A DNA stretch of 56,628 bases from CAYPXJ01 sp964414595 (GTDB lineage Bacteria; Pseudomonadota; Alphaproteobacteria; Rickettsiales; CAIJLX01): contig CAYPXJ010000007.1 in NCBI GenBank assembly GCA_964414595.1, positions 1 to 56,628 on the forward strand, written 5' to 3'. The notes below the pieces were generated by a model. That model searched no databases, had not been told where the DNA came from, and was given only the letters and a program-made list of their open reading frames with translations. Position numbers and translations under genes: made by a program. This document shows positions 26,609 through 34,367 of this stretch, one piece after another (positions within the stretch are counted from its first letter, which is position 1; every line of letters begins with the position of its first letter).

Positions 26609-27274
26609 ATGCAAGTTATTCTTCTCGAACCCGTTAAACGCCTTGGCCAATTTGGCGACCAGGTGAAAGTACGCGATGGTTTCGGCCGCAATTTCCTGAT
26701 TCCGCAGGGCAAAGCGCTGCGCGCCACGAAAGATAATATCGCGTATTTCGAAGCAAAACGCGCCGATATCGAAAAAGATAACGAAAAACGCCTGAAAGAA
26801 GCCACCAAAGTCGGTGAGAAACTCGAAGGCCAGATCGTCACGCTCATCCGCCAGGCGGGTGAAGATGGCCGTCTGTTCGGTTCGGTGAGCGCAAACGACA
26901 TCGCGAAAGCCGTAGCTGATACCACCAAGCAGGAAGTTTCCAAACGCGCGGTGCAGATGGTGAAAGCGATTAAATATCTCGGTATTTACCCGGTGACGCT
27001 GCAACTTCACGGCGCGCATGCGGTGCAGGTGCTCGTGAATATCGGCCGTTCGGATACCGAAGCGCAGGAAGCGATTTCGCTCTACAAACAGGGCAAATAT
27101 GTTTCGTACGAAGATATGGCGGCTGCGGGTTCGCAGAAAGCCGCTGCGATGCGTGCGGAACAGGAAGTGGATATTTCCGAGCTAGTGGATGCAGAAACCG
27201 CGGCAGAAATTGCCGAAGCTTCCGGCGAAAAAGCAGATGCTTCAGAAGAAGCTGCGGAAGAAAAATCCGAATAG
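26609..27274 (+). CDS. rplI: 50S ribosomal protein bL9
   Basis: A 221-residue bL9. The ATG at 26609 has a gagg site just upstream and gives the canonical MQVILLEPVKRLGQFGDQVKVRDGFGRNFLIPQGKA. The N-terminal rRNA-binding domain, connecting helix and C-terminal domain are present. The C-terminus carries an acidic Glu/Ala-rich tail of about 40 residues (for example EEAAEEKSE), longer than the E. coli protein, as is usual in alphaproteobacteria. Confidence 0.95.
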   Translation: MQVILLEPVKRLGQFGDQVKVRDGFGRNFLIPQGKALRATKDNIAYFEAKRADIEKDNEKRLKEATKVGEKLEGQIVTLIRQAGEDGRLFGSVSANDIAKAVADTTKQEVSKRAVQMVKAIKYLGIYPVTLQLHGAHAVQVLVNIGRSDTEAQEAISLYKQGKYVSYEDMAAAGSQKAAAMRAEQEVDISELVDAETAAEIAEASGEKADASEEAAEEKSE

Positions 27275-27277
27275 TTT

Positions 27278-27457
27278 TTATTTTGCGCGAATGCCTTCTA
27301 AGGCGCGATCCGCAATTCTACGAATCTCCGTAAACCATCCTGCCATCACCATATCACTGCGATTAGGCGTTTCTTTTAACGCATCCTGAATACCGCCATC
27401 GGCGGCCTTCGCCAGGCTTTTGAGTGCGGCAGTTACATGCTTATGCATATCGCTCAT
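27278..27457 (-). CDS. Small hypothetical protein, 59 aa
   Basis: A minus-strand frame with an aaagga ribosome site 5 nt before its ATG at 27457. The protein, beginning MSDMHKHVTAALKSLAKAA and ending IADRALEGIRAK, is helical and basic with no signal. It is convergent with rplI, stop to stop 3 bp apart. Not recognised; the good ribosome site and protein-like composition make it a likely gene. Confidence 0.6.
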   Translation of the reverse strand: MSDMHKHVTAALKSLAKAADGGIQDALKETPNRSDMVMAGWFTEIRRIADRALEGIRAK

Positions 27458-27570
27458 AATTTTCCTTTATGTATTTTAGTATAAAAAACAAATGTTACAG
27501 TTTGATGACGGTTTTTAAAATTTTTTAGGCACTTGAGATAAGCGCGAATTCGTGCAGTAATGGTTCTCCC

Positions 27571-29106
27571 ATGGCAGAACCTCGCAAAAATTCAAACGTC
27601 ACGCCGCTTCCTGCTGCAGAGCCGGAAAAGCTGGCCTATCGTGAATTGCCGCATAATAGCGAGGCGGAACAGCTTGTGCTCGGCATGCTGCTTGTTTCCA
27701 ACGAAGATTATTTGAAAATCGGCGATTATCTGACCGCTGAACATTTTTATGATCCCGTGCATGCGAAAATTTTTACCGCGATTATCAGTTATATCGATCG
27801 CGGCTTGCAGGCCTCGCCGGTAACCCTCAAAAGCCATTTCGAGCAAGACGAAAGTTTGAAAGAATATGGCGGCGCGGTGTATCTCGCGCAGGTGGCTGGC
27901 CTGGCGAGCGGGATTCTCAATATTCGCGATTTCGCGCGCGAGGTTTACGAATTGGCGCTGCGGCGGAAGCTGATTTCCATCGGCACCGATGTGGTGAATG
28001 AAGCGCACGCGCCGGACGTTGATCTCTCGGCGCAGGATTTAATCGAAGGCGCGGAAGAGCAGCTTTATAATCTGGCTAATACCGGCGAAGGCGAGCGTAT
28101 TTTTCAGCCGCTGAAAAGTTCGCTCGCAGAAGCAATCGAGCGTGCGCACAAAGCGCAAAGTCAGGATAGCATTAGCGGCGTGCCGACCGGTTTTGTGGAT
28201 CTCGATCGTTTGCTCGGCGGGATGCAGGATTCCGATTTGCTGATTCTCGCCGCGCGACCCTCGATGGGTAAAACCGCGCTGGCGGTGAATATCGCATTGC
28301 ACGGCGCGCAGGCTTTCGCGCGGCAATTTGCGCAAGGTAAAGATAACGCCGCCGCGAAGGGCGAAGAATTTTTGGATACGCAGCCGAAATCGGTGGGCTT
28401 ATTTTCGCTCGAGATGTCGGCAGAGCAGGTGGCGGCACGTATGCTTTCCATGGAGACGGGCATTGGCTCGAACGATATTCGCCGCGGCCGCTTGGATAAT
28501 AAACGCGGCGATTACGAGAAGCTGATCGAAGCGAATAAAGCACTCTATAATTTGCCGTTTTTTATTGATGATACGCCGGCGCTTTCAATCGCCGCGCTGC
28601 GCACGCGCGCACGACGCCTGAAACGCAAACATCATCTCGGCCTTATTGTCATTGACTATTTGCAGCTTATGCGCGGATCAAAAACGACGGGCGATAATCG
28701 TGTGCAGGAAGTTTCGGAAATTACGCAGGGCCTCAAAGCGATCGCCAAGGAACTCAATATTCCCGTGCTCGCGCTTTCGCAGCTTTCGCGCCAGGTAGAA
28801 ACGCGCGATGATAAACGCCCGCAACTTTCAGATTTGCGCGAATCGGGAAGTATTGAGCAGGACGCGGACGTGGTGATGTTCATTTTCCGCGAGGCCTATT
28901 ATGTGGAGCGCCGCAAGCCCGCCGAAGGTAGCGAAAAATTTGATCAGTGGGTGCAGGATATGGAGAAGGTGAATAACCTTGCCGAAGTGATGATTGCAAA
29001 ACACCGTAACGGCCCCATCGCCAACGTAACGCTGTTCTTTGATAAGATGACCACGCGCTTCAAAGATTACGATGCCGAACACGGTAACGCCGCCGCACCG
29101 TTCTAG
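27571..29106 (+). CDS. dnaB: Replicative DNA helicase DnaB
   Basis: The 511-residue hexameric helicase of the replication fork. The N-terminal domain starts at about residue 25 (ELPHNSEAEQLVLGMLL). The RecA-like domain has the GVPTGFVDLDRLLGG motif at 203-217, Walker A RPSMGKTAL at 229-237, Walker B VIDYLQLMRG, the Q-rich LSQLSRQVE motif and the C-terminal KHRNGPIANVTLFFD. There is no intein. It belongs to the conserved rpsF-rpsR-rplI-dnaB-alr cluster, though separated from alr by two inserted genes. Confidence 0.96.
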   Translation: MAEPRKNSNVTPLPAAEPEKLAYRELPHNSEAEQLVLGMLLVSNEDYLKIGDYLTAEHFYDPVHAKIFTAIISYIDRGLQASPVTLKSHFEQDESLKEYGGAVYLAQVAGLASGILNIRDFAREVYELALRRKLISIGTDVVNEAHAPDVDLSAQDLIEGAEEQLYNLANTGEGERIFQPLKSSLAEAIERAHKAQSQDSISGVPTGFVDLDRLLGGMQDSDLLILAARPSMGKTALAVNIALHGAQAFARQFAQGKDNAAAKGEEFLDTQPKSVGLFSLEMSAEQVAARMLSMETGIGSNDIRRGRLDNKRGDYEKLIEANKALYNLPFFIDDTPALSIAALRTRARRLKRKHHLGLIVIDYLQLMRGSKTTGDNRVQEVSEITQGLKAIAKELNIPVLALSQLSRQVETRDDKRPQLSDLRESGSIEQDADVVMFIFREAYYVERRKPAEGSEKFDQWVQDMEKVNNLAEVMIAKHRNGPIANVTLFFDKMTTRFKDYDAEHGNAAAPF

Positions 29107-29143
29107 TAAGCTGTTGATATATAAAGATTATCTTGGCGGCAGT

Positions 29144-29177
29144 CTGTCATAAAACTGTCATATTCTGGGCGTAGAAT
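29144..29177 (+). promoter_or_regulatory. PhoB-dependent promoter: perfect Pho box plus -10
   Basis: Positions 29144-29161 hold two 7-bp repeats CTGTCAT separated by AAAA, an exact match to the Pho box consensus. TAGAAT at 29172-29177 is 10 bp downstream, the normal spacing for PhoB promoters where the box replaces the -35. The ATG at 29198 follows after an agagga ribosome site. Confidence 0.75.
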
Positions 29178-29197
29178 GAAGGCATAAGAGAGGATTT

Positions 29198-30097
29198 ATG
29201 CCGGAAAATTCAGTCGATAAAGCTACGAAAACATTGCAGGAAAATATTGTGCAGGAACAGCCGAGAGGCTTTGTTCGCAGGCTGTGGGACGGGCTTTTCG
29301 GTGGCACAGAAGCGGATATTAATTTTCATATTCGCGTAGCGGAGAAAAAAGCTGCCGGTGTAAATAATGTTGAAACGCAGCAGACATCCGGAGAAGCAAA
29401 ACGCGGCGTGGTTACGGCGCAAGGTGCTGCACAAGCGGCTGCTGCCACGCAGACTATCGGCGCTCAGGCGAATGCGGATGTAGAGGTTATCCATTGGCAG
29501 GCAGGTGATACGATACGCCGCGGTGATGCCGCTACCGCACATTATGAATTTAAGCTGGGTGTGGATGGCAAAGCCTATGCCGCACGCAATGCAATCGATA
29601 CCGAAGCCTATGCAAAACGCAGTGCCTCCGATACGGCGCTGCATGAAGGCCGTAATGAAAATACGCTGCAGCTTGATGCGATACAGAAGGCTGCCGACGG
29701 AAAATTTTATGCGCAAGTACGCGATGCTCAGGGTCAGTATGCTTCCGAGATTTATGAAGCAGAAGGTCGTTATTATGCACATGTACGCGGTGAAGATGGC
29801 CGTCTTTACACCGCGCAGATTGATCAGAAGATTGTAGAAGACTGGAATAAAACCGGTAATCGTATGCAGGAAGATAATGCGCGCTCCGATATGGAAAGAA
29901 TGCATATTCGTGCTGAAGGCATGAAGCGTGTTGTGAAAGATGTGGGTGATTTGCAAAACGTAGCGCATGCAAAAGGCATGCACGTGAAAGATCTGCGTAT
30001 TACGCCAGATAAGGCACAGGCTAAAGTCTCGCACCGTTTGACAGGCGCTACGGGTCAGCGCGCTCTGGCCGGACAAGACCGTTCTCTCGCGATTTAA
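29198..30097 (+). CDS. Hypothetical protein under a predicted PhoB promoter, 299 aa
   Basis: Not recognised. It is soluble, with no signal peptide. The N-terminal 40 residues hold the aromatic basic patch RGFVRRLWDGLFGG, which could touch membrane. Residues 70-90 are Ala/Gln-rich. The centre repeats short motifs around Tyr (GKAYAARNA, GKFYAQVRDA, GRYYAHVRGEDGRLYTAQ), perhaps small beta-hairpins. The C-terminus is basic and helical. The promoter predicts induction under phosphate starvation. The gene interrupts the usual dnaB-alr neighbourhood. Confidence 0.75.
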   Translation: MPENSVDKATKTLQENIVQEQPRGFVRRLWDGLFGGTEADINFHIRVAEKKAAGVNNVETQQTSGEAKRGVVTAQGAAQAAAATQTIGAQANADVEVIHWQAGDTIRRGDAATAHYEFKLGVDGKAYAARNAIDTEAYAKRSASDTALHEGRNENTLQLDAIQKAADGKFYAQVRDAQGQYASEIYEAEGRYYAHVRGEDGRLYTAQIDQKIVEDWNKTGNRMQEDNARSDMERMHIRAEGMKRVVKDVGDLQNVAHAKGMHVKDLRITPDKAQAKVSHRLTGATGQRALAGQDRSLAI

Positions 30098-30120
30098 TCT
30101 TACCATTTAACATTGCGAAA

Positions 30121-30141
30121 CAAGCGGAATCCGCCTAGGAT
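30121..30141. repeat. Perfect hairpin directly upstream of a start codon
   Basis: An 8-bp perfect stem, cggaatcc pairing with ggattccg around a 5-nt loop, ends a few bases before the ATG at 30148. No T-run follows. It could mask the ribosome site or protect a processed 5' end. Its exact ends may be off by a few bases. Confidence 0.5.
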
Positions 30142-30147
30142 TCCGGC

Positions 30148-30411
30148 ATGGGGAGCTTTACCGCAAAAATTGTTTCTGAACGAGGCCAGCACGTATATCG
30201 CGTGGATGGTTTTGGGCCGGATGGCGATAAACGTTGGTATTATGTGGTTGTCGATCGTCTCAAGCAGGAGCGGTTTACGCAAGCGCTGGCGAGCGGCAAT
30301 CTCGATATCGAAGAATTTGGAAAAATTCTCAAATGGGGGCAGGGAGAAAATCCACCGCCGCATATAAAAGAAGAACTCAAAAAAGAATTCGATCTGGATG
30401 TGATCGCGTAG
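30148..30411 (+). CDS. Small hypothetical protein, 87 aa
   Basis: A compact soluble protein, MGSFTAKIVSERGQHVYRV...RWYYVVVDRLKQERFTQAL...IKEELKKEFDLDVIA, with a beta-hairpin then helices. No family recognised. It ends 3 bp before the alr ATG, so it is probably cotranscribed with alr. No Shine-Dalgarno is visible; a perfect hairpin takes its place. Confidence 0.65.
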   Translation: MGSFTAKIVSERGQHVYRVDGFGPDGDKRWYYVVVDRLKQERFTQALASGNLDIEEFGKILKWGQGENPPPHIKEELKKEFDLDVIA

Positions 30412-30414
30412 CGT

Positions 30415-31485
30415 ATGCAATACACTCCTGAACTTCACATCGACCTAAAAGCTGTGCAGGAAAATTATGCGCGCCTATCCGCGCGCGCGAAAAATGCCGC
30501 GTGCGGGGCGGTGGTGAAAGCGAATGCGTATGGGCTTGGCGTGCGTCATGTTGCGCAGGCGCTGATGGAAGCGGGCGCGGAGGAATTTTTTGTCGCCACA
30601 CTCGACGAAGGATTGGCGCTGAGAAAAATGCTGCCGCATGTGCCGATTTATCTTTTTAACGGACTCCACGACGTGAAGGAAGTAGCGCACGCGCGGCTGA
30701 TTCCGGTGCTCAATACGCGCGCGGAAATAATGTATTACGCACAATTTTGCCGTATGCAGCAGCGCAAACTTCCCGCAGCGGTGCATGTGGATACAGGGAT
30801 GAACCGGCTCGGCATGTCGCTACAGGATGCGTCGAAAATCGATAAAGCCGATCTGAAAGCGATCGATGTGCGCGTGGTGATGAGCCATCTCGCTTCGGCA
30901 GAAAATCCAAAACATAAAATGAATAAAGAGCAGCTGAAAAAATTCAACGCCGCGCGCAAATTATTTCCTGCCGCGCGCGCCTCGCTTGCGAATTCGGCGG
31001 GAATTTTTCTCGATCGCTGTTACCATTTTGATCTCGCACGTCCCGGCTGCGCGCTTTACGGCATCAATCCGACGCTGGGCAAAAATCCCGTGAAACATGT
31101 GGTGACGCTGCGCGCGCCGATTCTCATGCTGCGTACGGTGACGGAGCCAGGCACCGTGGGTTACGGCGGCACGGCGAAAGTAAAAAAAGGCGCACGTATC
31201 GCAACGGTTCCCGCAGGTTATGCAGACGGAATTTTGCGCCAACTTTCCAATAAGGGCGAGGCGGTGGTGGCAGGCAAAAAAGTGCCTTATCTTGGCCGAG
31301 TCTCGATGGATTTGATTACGCTCGATGTGAGTGAAATACCGGAAAAAATGCTGGAAAACGCACCTTATGCCGAATTGCTGGGGCCGGATTATGATGTGAA
31401 CGCTATGGCGCGTGATGCCGGGACGATTGGGTATGAGATTTTAACAAGACTGGGTTCCAGATTCCACCGTATCTATAGTCTTTAG
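30415..31485 (+). CDS. alr: Alanine racemase
   Basis: A PLP enzyme making D-alanine for peptidoglycan. In 356 residues it has the PLP lysine K35 in VVKANAYGLG, the catalytic tyrosine Y250 in GTVGYGGTAKVKKGA, and the C-terminal substrate motif GRVSMDLITLDVS near 295. Full length. The stop TAG at 31483-31485 is also the first bases of a 122-bp palindrome. Confidence 0.95.
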   Translation: MQYTPELHIDLKAVQENYARLSARAKNAACGAVVKANAYGLGVRHVAQALMEAGAEEFFVATLDEGLALRKMLPHVPIYLFNGLHDVKEVAHARLIPVLNTRAEIMYYAQFCRMQQRKLPAAVHVDTGMNRLGMSLQDASKIDKADLKAIDVRVVMSHLASAENPKHKMNKEQLKKFNAARKLFPAARASLANSAGIFLDRCYHFDLARPGCALYGINPTLGKNPVKHVVTLRAPILMLRTVTEPGTVGYGGTAKVKKGARIATVPAGYADGILRQLSNKGEAVVAGKKVPYLGRVSMDLITLDVSEIPEKMLENAPYAELLGPDYDVNAMARDAGTIGYEILTRLGSRFHRIYSL

Positions 31486-31605
31486 CATTTTGAATTTTGC
31501 CTTCTACGGCGTCGTGGCTGCGGACTCGCCGTGCTCGTGTACAGTAGAGTACAGTCCGCGCGGCTCGCCTTGCACTCCTTGTATACGGAAAAAATTGAAA
31601 ATGCT
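31484..31605. repeat. Intergenic palindromic element a (122 bp)
   Basis: Imperfect inverted repeat with ends agcatttt/aaaatgct and core gtgtac, 6-nt loop, gtacag. It starts inside the alr stop codon. Same end type as element d. Confidence 0.75.
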
Positions 31606-31643
31606 GATAAGAGAAGGAAATGAAGGTCGTAAGTCGCTAGAAT

Positions 31644-31658
31644 TAACCATCGACTAAC
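31644..31658. promoter_or_regulatory. Near-consensus CtrA-type motif upstream of amgK
   Basis: TTAACCATCGACTAA: TTAA, N7, CTAA, one base from consensus, 26 bp before the amgK ATG. Confidence 0.3.
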
Positions 31659-31684
31659 GGCCAAAGACTTGCTACTCCCATGGT

Positions 31685-32746
31685 ATGACCCAGCCGCTTA
31701 AACATACCTCTAACGATAATGTGCCGAATCATAATAGCGATCGCGATCGCAAGATTCAGTCCTTTCTCACCGAACATGGATTTGGCGAAGCAAGCCGTCA
31801 GGCGATTTCGGGTGATGCGTCGTTTCGCAATTATCAGCGCATATGGAATGGCGATAAAAGCGTGATCCTGATGGATGCGCCGCCGCCGCACGAAGATGTA
31901 AAACCCTTTGTGCATATCGCGGAGTTTCTGACACGCCATGGTTTGAGCGCGCCAAAAATTCTCGCGCGCGATGTGGAAGAAGGTTTTCTGTTGCTCGAGG
32001 ATTTCGGCGACGCGAGCTACAATAAAATCCTGCGTGGCGAAAGTGATTTGGAAAATGTTCCAGGTGAGCAGGAACTTTACGGACAAGCGGTGGATGCGCT
32101 GGTGGCGCTACACCGATCGGGTGTGCCCGCGCCGCTCAAGCGTTATGACCATGCGCTTTTGATGGATCATGTATTGCGCTATAGCGAATGGTATCTGCCC
32201 TATATTCTGCGTAGCGACGAAGCGGAAGATATTGCTGCTGAATATCATGCGGTGTGGCAGGCGCTGCTGGCAAGCTGGAAACCGCTTAAAGAAGTGCTGA
32301 TTCTTTTTGATTACCACGCCGATAATTTGATGTGGCTGCCGGAGCATAAAGGCATCAAGCAAGTTGGGCTTCTGGATTTTCAGGACGCATTGCTTGGCGA
32401 TGCGAGTTACGATCTTGTTTCGCTTTTAGAAGATGCGCGGCGTACGGTTTCTGAATCGCTGCAGCAGGCGATGATCGCACGCTATCTCGCGCAGATGACG
32501 GATGTAAAAGAAGCCGATTTTCGTGCGGCTTACGCGATGATGGGCGCGCAGCGGAATCTGCGTATTATCGGCACGTTCGCGCGGCTCGCGGTGCGCGATA
32601 AAAAGCCGCATTATTTGCATTTTCTGCCGCGCGTCTGGGGGCATCTCGAGCGCGATATTGAACATCCGATTCTTGCGCCCCTCAAAAAACATCTCGATAA
32701 AACCGTGCCTAATGAGATGCGTACATTAGTACCCATTTTAGCGTAA
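31685..32746 (+). CDS. amgK: Aminoglycoside-phosphotransferase-fold sugar kinase, AmgK type
   Basis: A 353-residue APH-fold kinase. Family motifs are GDASFRNYQRI near the N-terminus (ATP site), LLLEDFGDASY, the catalytic LFDYHADNLMW and metal-binding LLDFQDALLGDASYDL. Together with the nucleotidyltransferase downstream it matches AmgK, which phosphorylates the anomeric carbon of N-acetylmuramate for cell-wall recycling that bypasses de novo UDP-MurNAc synthesis. The assignment rests on fold plus the murU neighbour. Often tsaE lies upstream; here it does not. A 121-bp palindrome separates it from murU. Confidence 0.82.
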   Translation: MTQPLKHTSNDNVPNHNSDRDRKIQSFLTEHGFGEASRQAISGDASFRNYQRIWNGDKSVILMDAPPPHEDVKPFVHIAEFLTRHGLSAPKILARDVEEGFLLLEDFGDASYNKILRGESDLENVPGEQELYGQAVDALVALHRSGVPAPLKRYDHALLMDHVLRYSEWYLPYILRSDEAEDIAAEYHAVWQALLASWKPLKEVLILFDYHADNLMWLPEHKGIKQVGLLDFQDALLGDASYDLVSLLEDARRTVSESLQQAMIARYLAQMTDVKEADFRAAYAMMGAQRNLRIIGTFARLAVRDKKPHYLHFLPRVWGHLERDIEHPILAPLKKHLDKTVPNEMRTLVPILA

Positions 32747-32747
32747 A

Positions 32748-32868
32748 TAACGTCGCGCTGATGGCCAATTTCTGCGTCGTAACCGTCCTCAAAGGGTCAC
32801 GTACGAAGAAGTACGCTCACCTTTTGCGGGCGTTTACTCCTTGAACTTGTTTCATCATCACAACGTTA
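32748..32868. repeat. Intergenic palindromic element b (121 bp)
   Basis: Imperfect inverted repeat with ends taacgt/acgtta and core cacgtac, 6-nt loop, gtacgct. It starts 2 nt after the amgK stop. Confidence 0.75.
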
Positions 32869-32887
32869 GTATGGTGCAATATCTGTT

Positions 32888-33607
32888 ATGAAAACTATTC
32901 CCAACACCGCGATGATTTTTGCCGCCGGGCTCGGCACCCGCATGCGGCCCATCACCGATACGATCCCGAAGCCATTGGTGAAAGTGCGTGGTAAAACACT
33001 GCTCGATTATGCGCTCGATACGGTGCGCGATGCGGGCGTGAAAAAAGTGGTGGTGAATACGCATTATCTGCCGGAGCAAATCGAAGCGCATGTAAAAGCG
33101 CGTAGGGATTTAGAGATTCATATCAGCTACGAGCCGGTGTTACTCGAAACCGGCGGCGGGTTGGTGCAAGCGCTGCCGCAACTCGGCACGGAACCATTTT
33201 TTGTGCTCAATAGCGATGTGATTTTGGTGGATGGTGCGGCATCGCTTAAGAAACTTACCGCCGCGTGGAATGACAAAACGGATATGTTGCTACTGATGAA
33301 GAAAAAAGATGCGCCGGACTGCATCGGTTTTGATGGGCCGGGCGATTTTAATCTGCAGGGCGATGCGCTCACGCATACGGAAAAAGGCAAACCGCATACG
33401 CATGTGTTTACCGGCGCGCAGCTTTTGCATCCGCGGATTTTAGAAGGAAAAAAAGCCGAGCCTTTTTCGCTCAATAGTTATTTTTGGGCGGCAAAACAGG
33501 CGGATGGAAAACTCGCGCGCATTCGTGGCGTGGAACATACGGGCGCGTGGTTGCATATTGGCACGCCGGATGCCATCAAAAAGGCCGAAAATTTTTTAAA
33601 TCGTTAA
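32888..33607 (+). CDS. murU: N-acetylmuramate alpha-1-phosphate uridylyltransferase
   Basis: A 239-residue nucleotidyltransferase with the signature FAAGLGTRMRPITDTIPKPL at the N-terminus (UTP-binding loop and catalytic PKP lysine), the metal-binding LNSDVILVDG and LLETGGGLVQAL. Size and pairing with amgK fit MurU, which makes UDP-MurNAc from MurNAc-1-phosphate. A glucose-1-phosphate nucleotidyltransferase is the alternative by fold alone. The start lacks a clear ribosome site. Confidence 0.85.
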   Translation: MKTIPNTAMIFAAGLGTRMRPITDTIPKPLVKVRGKTLLDYALDTVRDAGVKKVVVNTHYLPEQIEAHVKARRDLEIHISYEPVLLETGGGLVQALPQLGTEPFFVLNSDVILVDGAASLKKLTAAWNDKTDMLLLMKKKDAPDCIGFDGPGDFNLQGDALTHTEKGKPHTHVFTGAQLLHPRILEGKKAEPFSLNSYFWAAKQADGKLARIRGVEHTGAWLHIGTPDAIKKAENFLNR

Positions 33608-33630
33608 CGGTTTCTTTACTGGGCGAGGGG

Positions 33631-33636
33631 TATAAT
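33631..33636 (+). promoter_or_regulatory. Consensus -10 box (TATAAT)
   Basis: A perfect TATAAT 25 bp before the ATG at 33661; no good -35 is visible at 16-18 bp. Confidence 0.45.
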
Positions 33637-33660
33637 CGAACCATAACAAAGGAGTTCGTT

Positions 33661-33909
33661 ATGCCCCATTATCATGAATGTAAATTAAGTCAGAATAGCG
33701 CCTCGATTACACTCGCGGACGCGGCGAGCCTGATGTATTTTATGCAGCATCTGGATAAATCTTCGTACCAGGTGGCGGTGAAAGCCACGGAAAGTACGGT
33801 TCTCGTGAAAGTAGAAGCCTCGAAACTCAATAAAAAACGCTTCTCGCGCAAGCAATTTGCCCGCCATTTCGCTGAAATGGACCTCGTACAGGATAAAAAA
33901 ATCCACTAA
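33661..33909 (+). CDS. Small hypothetical protein, 82 aa
   Basis: The ATG at 33661 has a strong aaaggag site. The protein MPHYHECKLSQNSASITLADAASLMYFMQ... is alpha/beta with a basic C-terminal half (KLNKKRFSRKQFARHF). No family recognised, no signal peptide. An upstream in-frame extension exists but lacks signals, and the TATAAT box at 33631 supports the chosen start. Confidence 0.7.
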   Translation: MPHYHECKLSQNSASITLADAASLMYFMQHLDKSSYQVAVKATESTVLVKVEASKLNKKRFSRKQFARHFAEMDLVQDKKIH

Positions 33910-33950
33910 TTTTCAGTGGGTTATAAAATTTTCGCGGTTTACAGCCACTC

Positions 33951-33965
33951 TTAACTGTTCATTAA
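33951..33965. promoter_or_regulatory. Perfect CtrA-type motif
   Basis: TTAA at 33951-33954 and 33962-33965 with N7, 43 bp upstream of the ATG at 34009. Confidence 0.5.
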
Positions 33966-34008
33966 GGATTTCTTGCTATATTTGAGAGAGTTAGCAGGAG
34001 TTATTCAC

Positions 34009-34341
34009 ATGTCTAAAATTCATTACGCACTCAAAGCCCGTGGCAAACACGACGCGCTCATCGAAATCGGCCGCGAAGAATACGGCGCGATTAACGCCAT
34101 CGCTGCCGCCATGCGCGCTGCGGGTGTAACGCTGATGTTCCACCGCGCGGAACCGGAGCAGGGCACCTATCTGATGCGCCTGCAGGGCAAAAGTGAGGCG
34201 ATTAACTCCATCCTGAAAAAATATTTTACGACGTTGGGCAGAAAACGCGCGCGCAAAGAGACGAAACCGAAGGCGCAAAAAGTGCCGCAAGTATTTTCAC
34301 TGAAGAAGCAGTACGAATCGGTTTCGCCAACACGCCATTAA
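34009..34341 (+). CDS. Small hypothetical basic protein, 110 aa
   Basis: ATG at 34009 follows an aggag site 9 nt upstream. The N-terminal 70 residues look like an alpha/beta fold (EEYGAINAIAAAMRAAGVTLMFH, then GTYLMRLQGKSEAINSILKKYF). The C-terminal 40 are strongly basic (GRKRARKETKPKAQK), suggesting nucleic-acid contact. Not recognised. A perfect CtrA-type site at 33951-33965 precedes it. Confidence 0.7.
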   Translation: MSKIHYALKARGKHDALIEIGREEYGAINAIAAAMRAAGVTLMFHRAEPEQGTYLMRLQGKSEAINSILKKYFTTLGRKRARKETKPKAQKVPQVFSLKKQYESVSPTRH

Positions 34342-34367
34342 TCGGGCTACATTAACCGGGGCAATTT

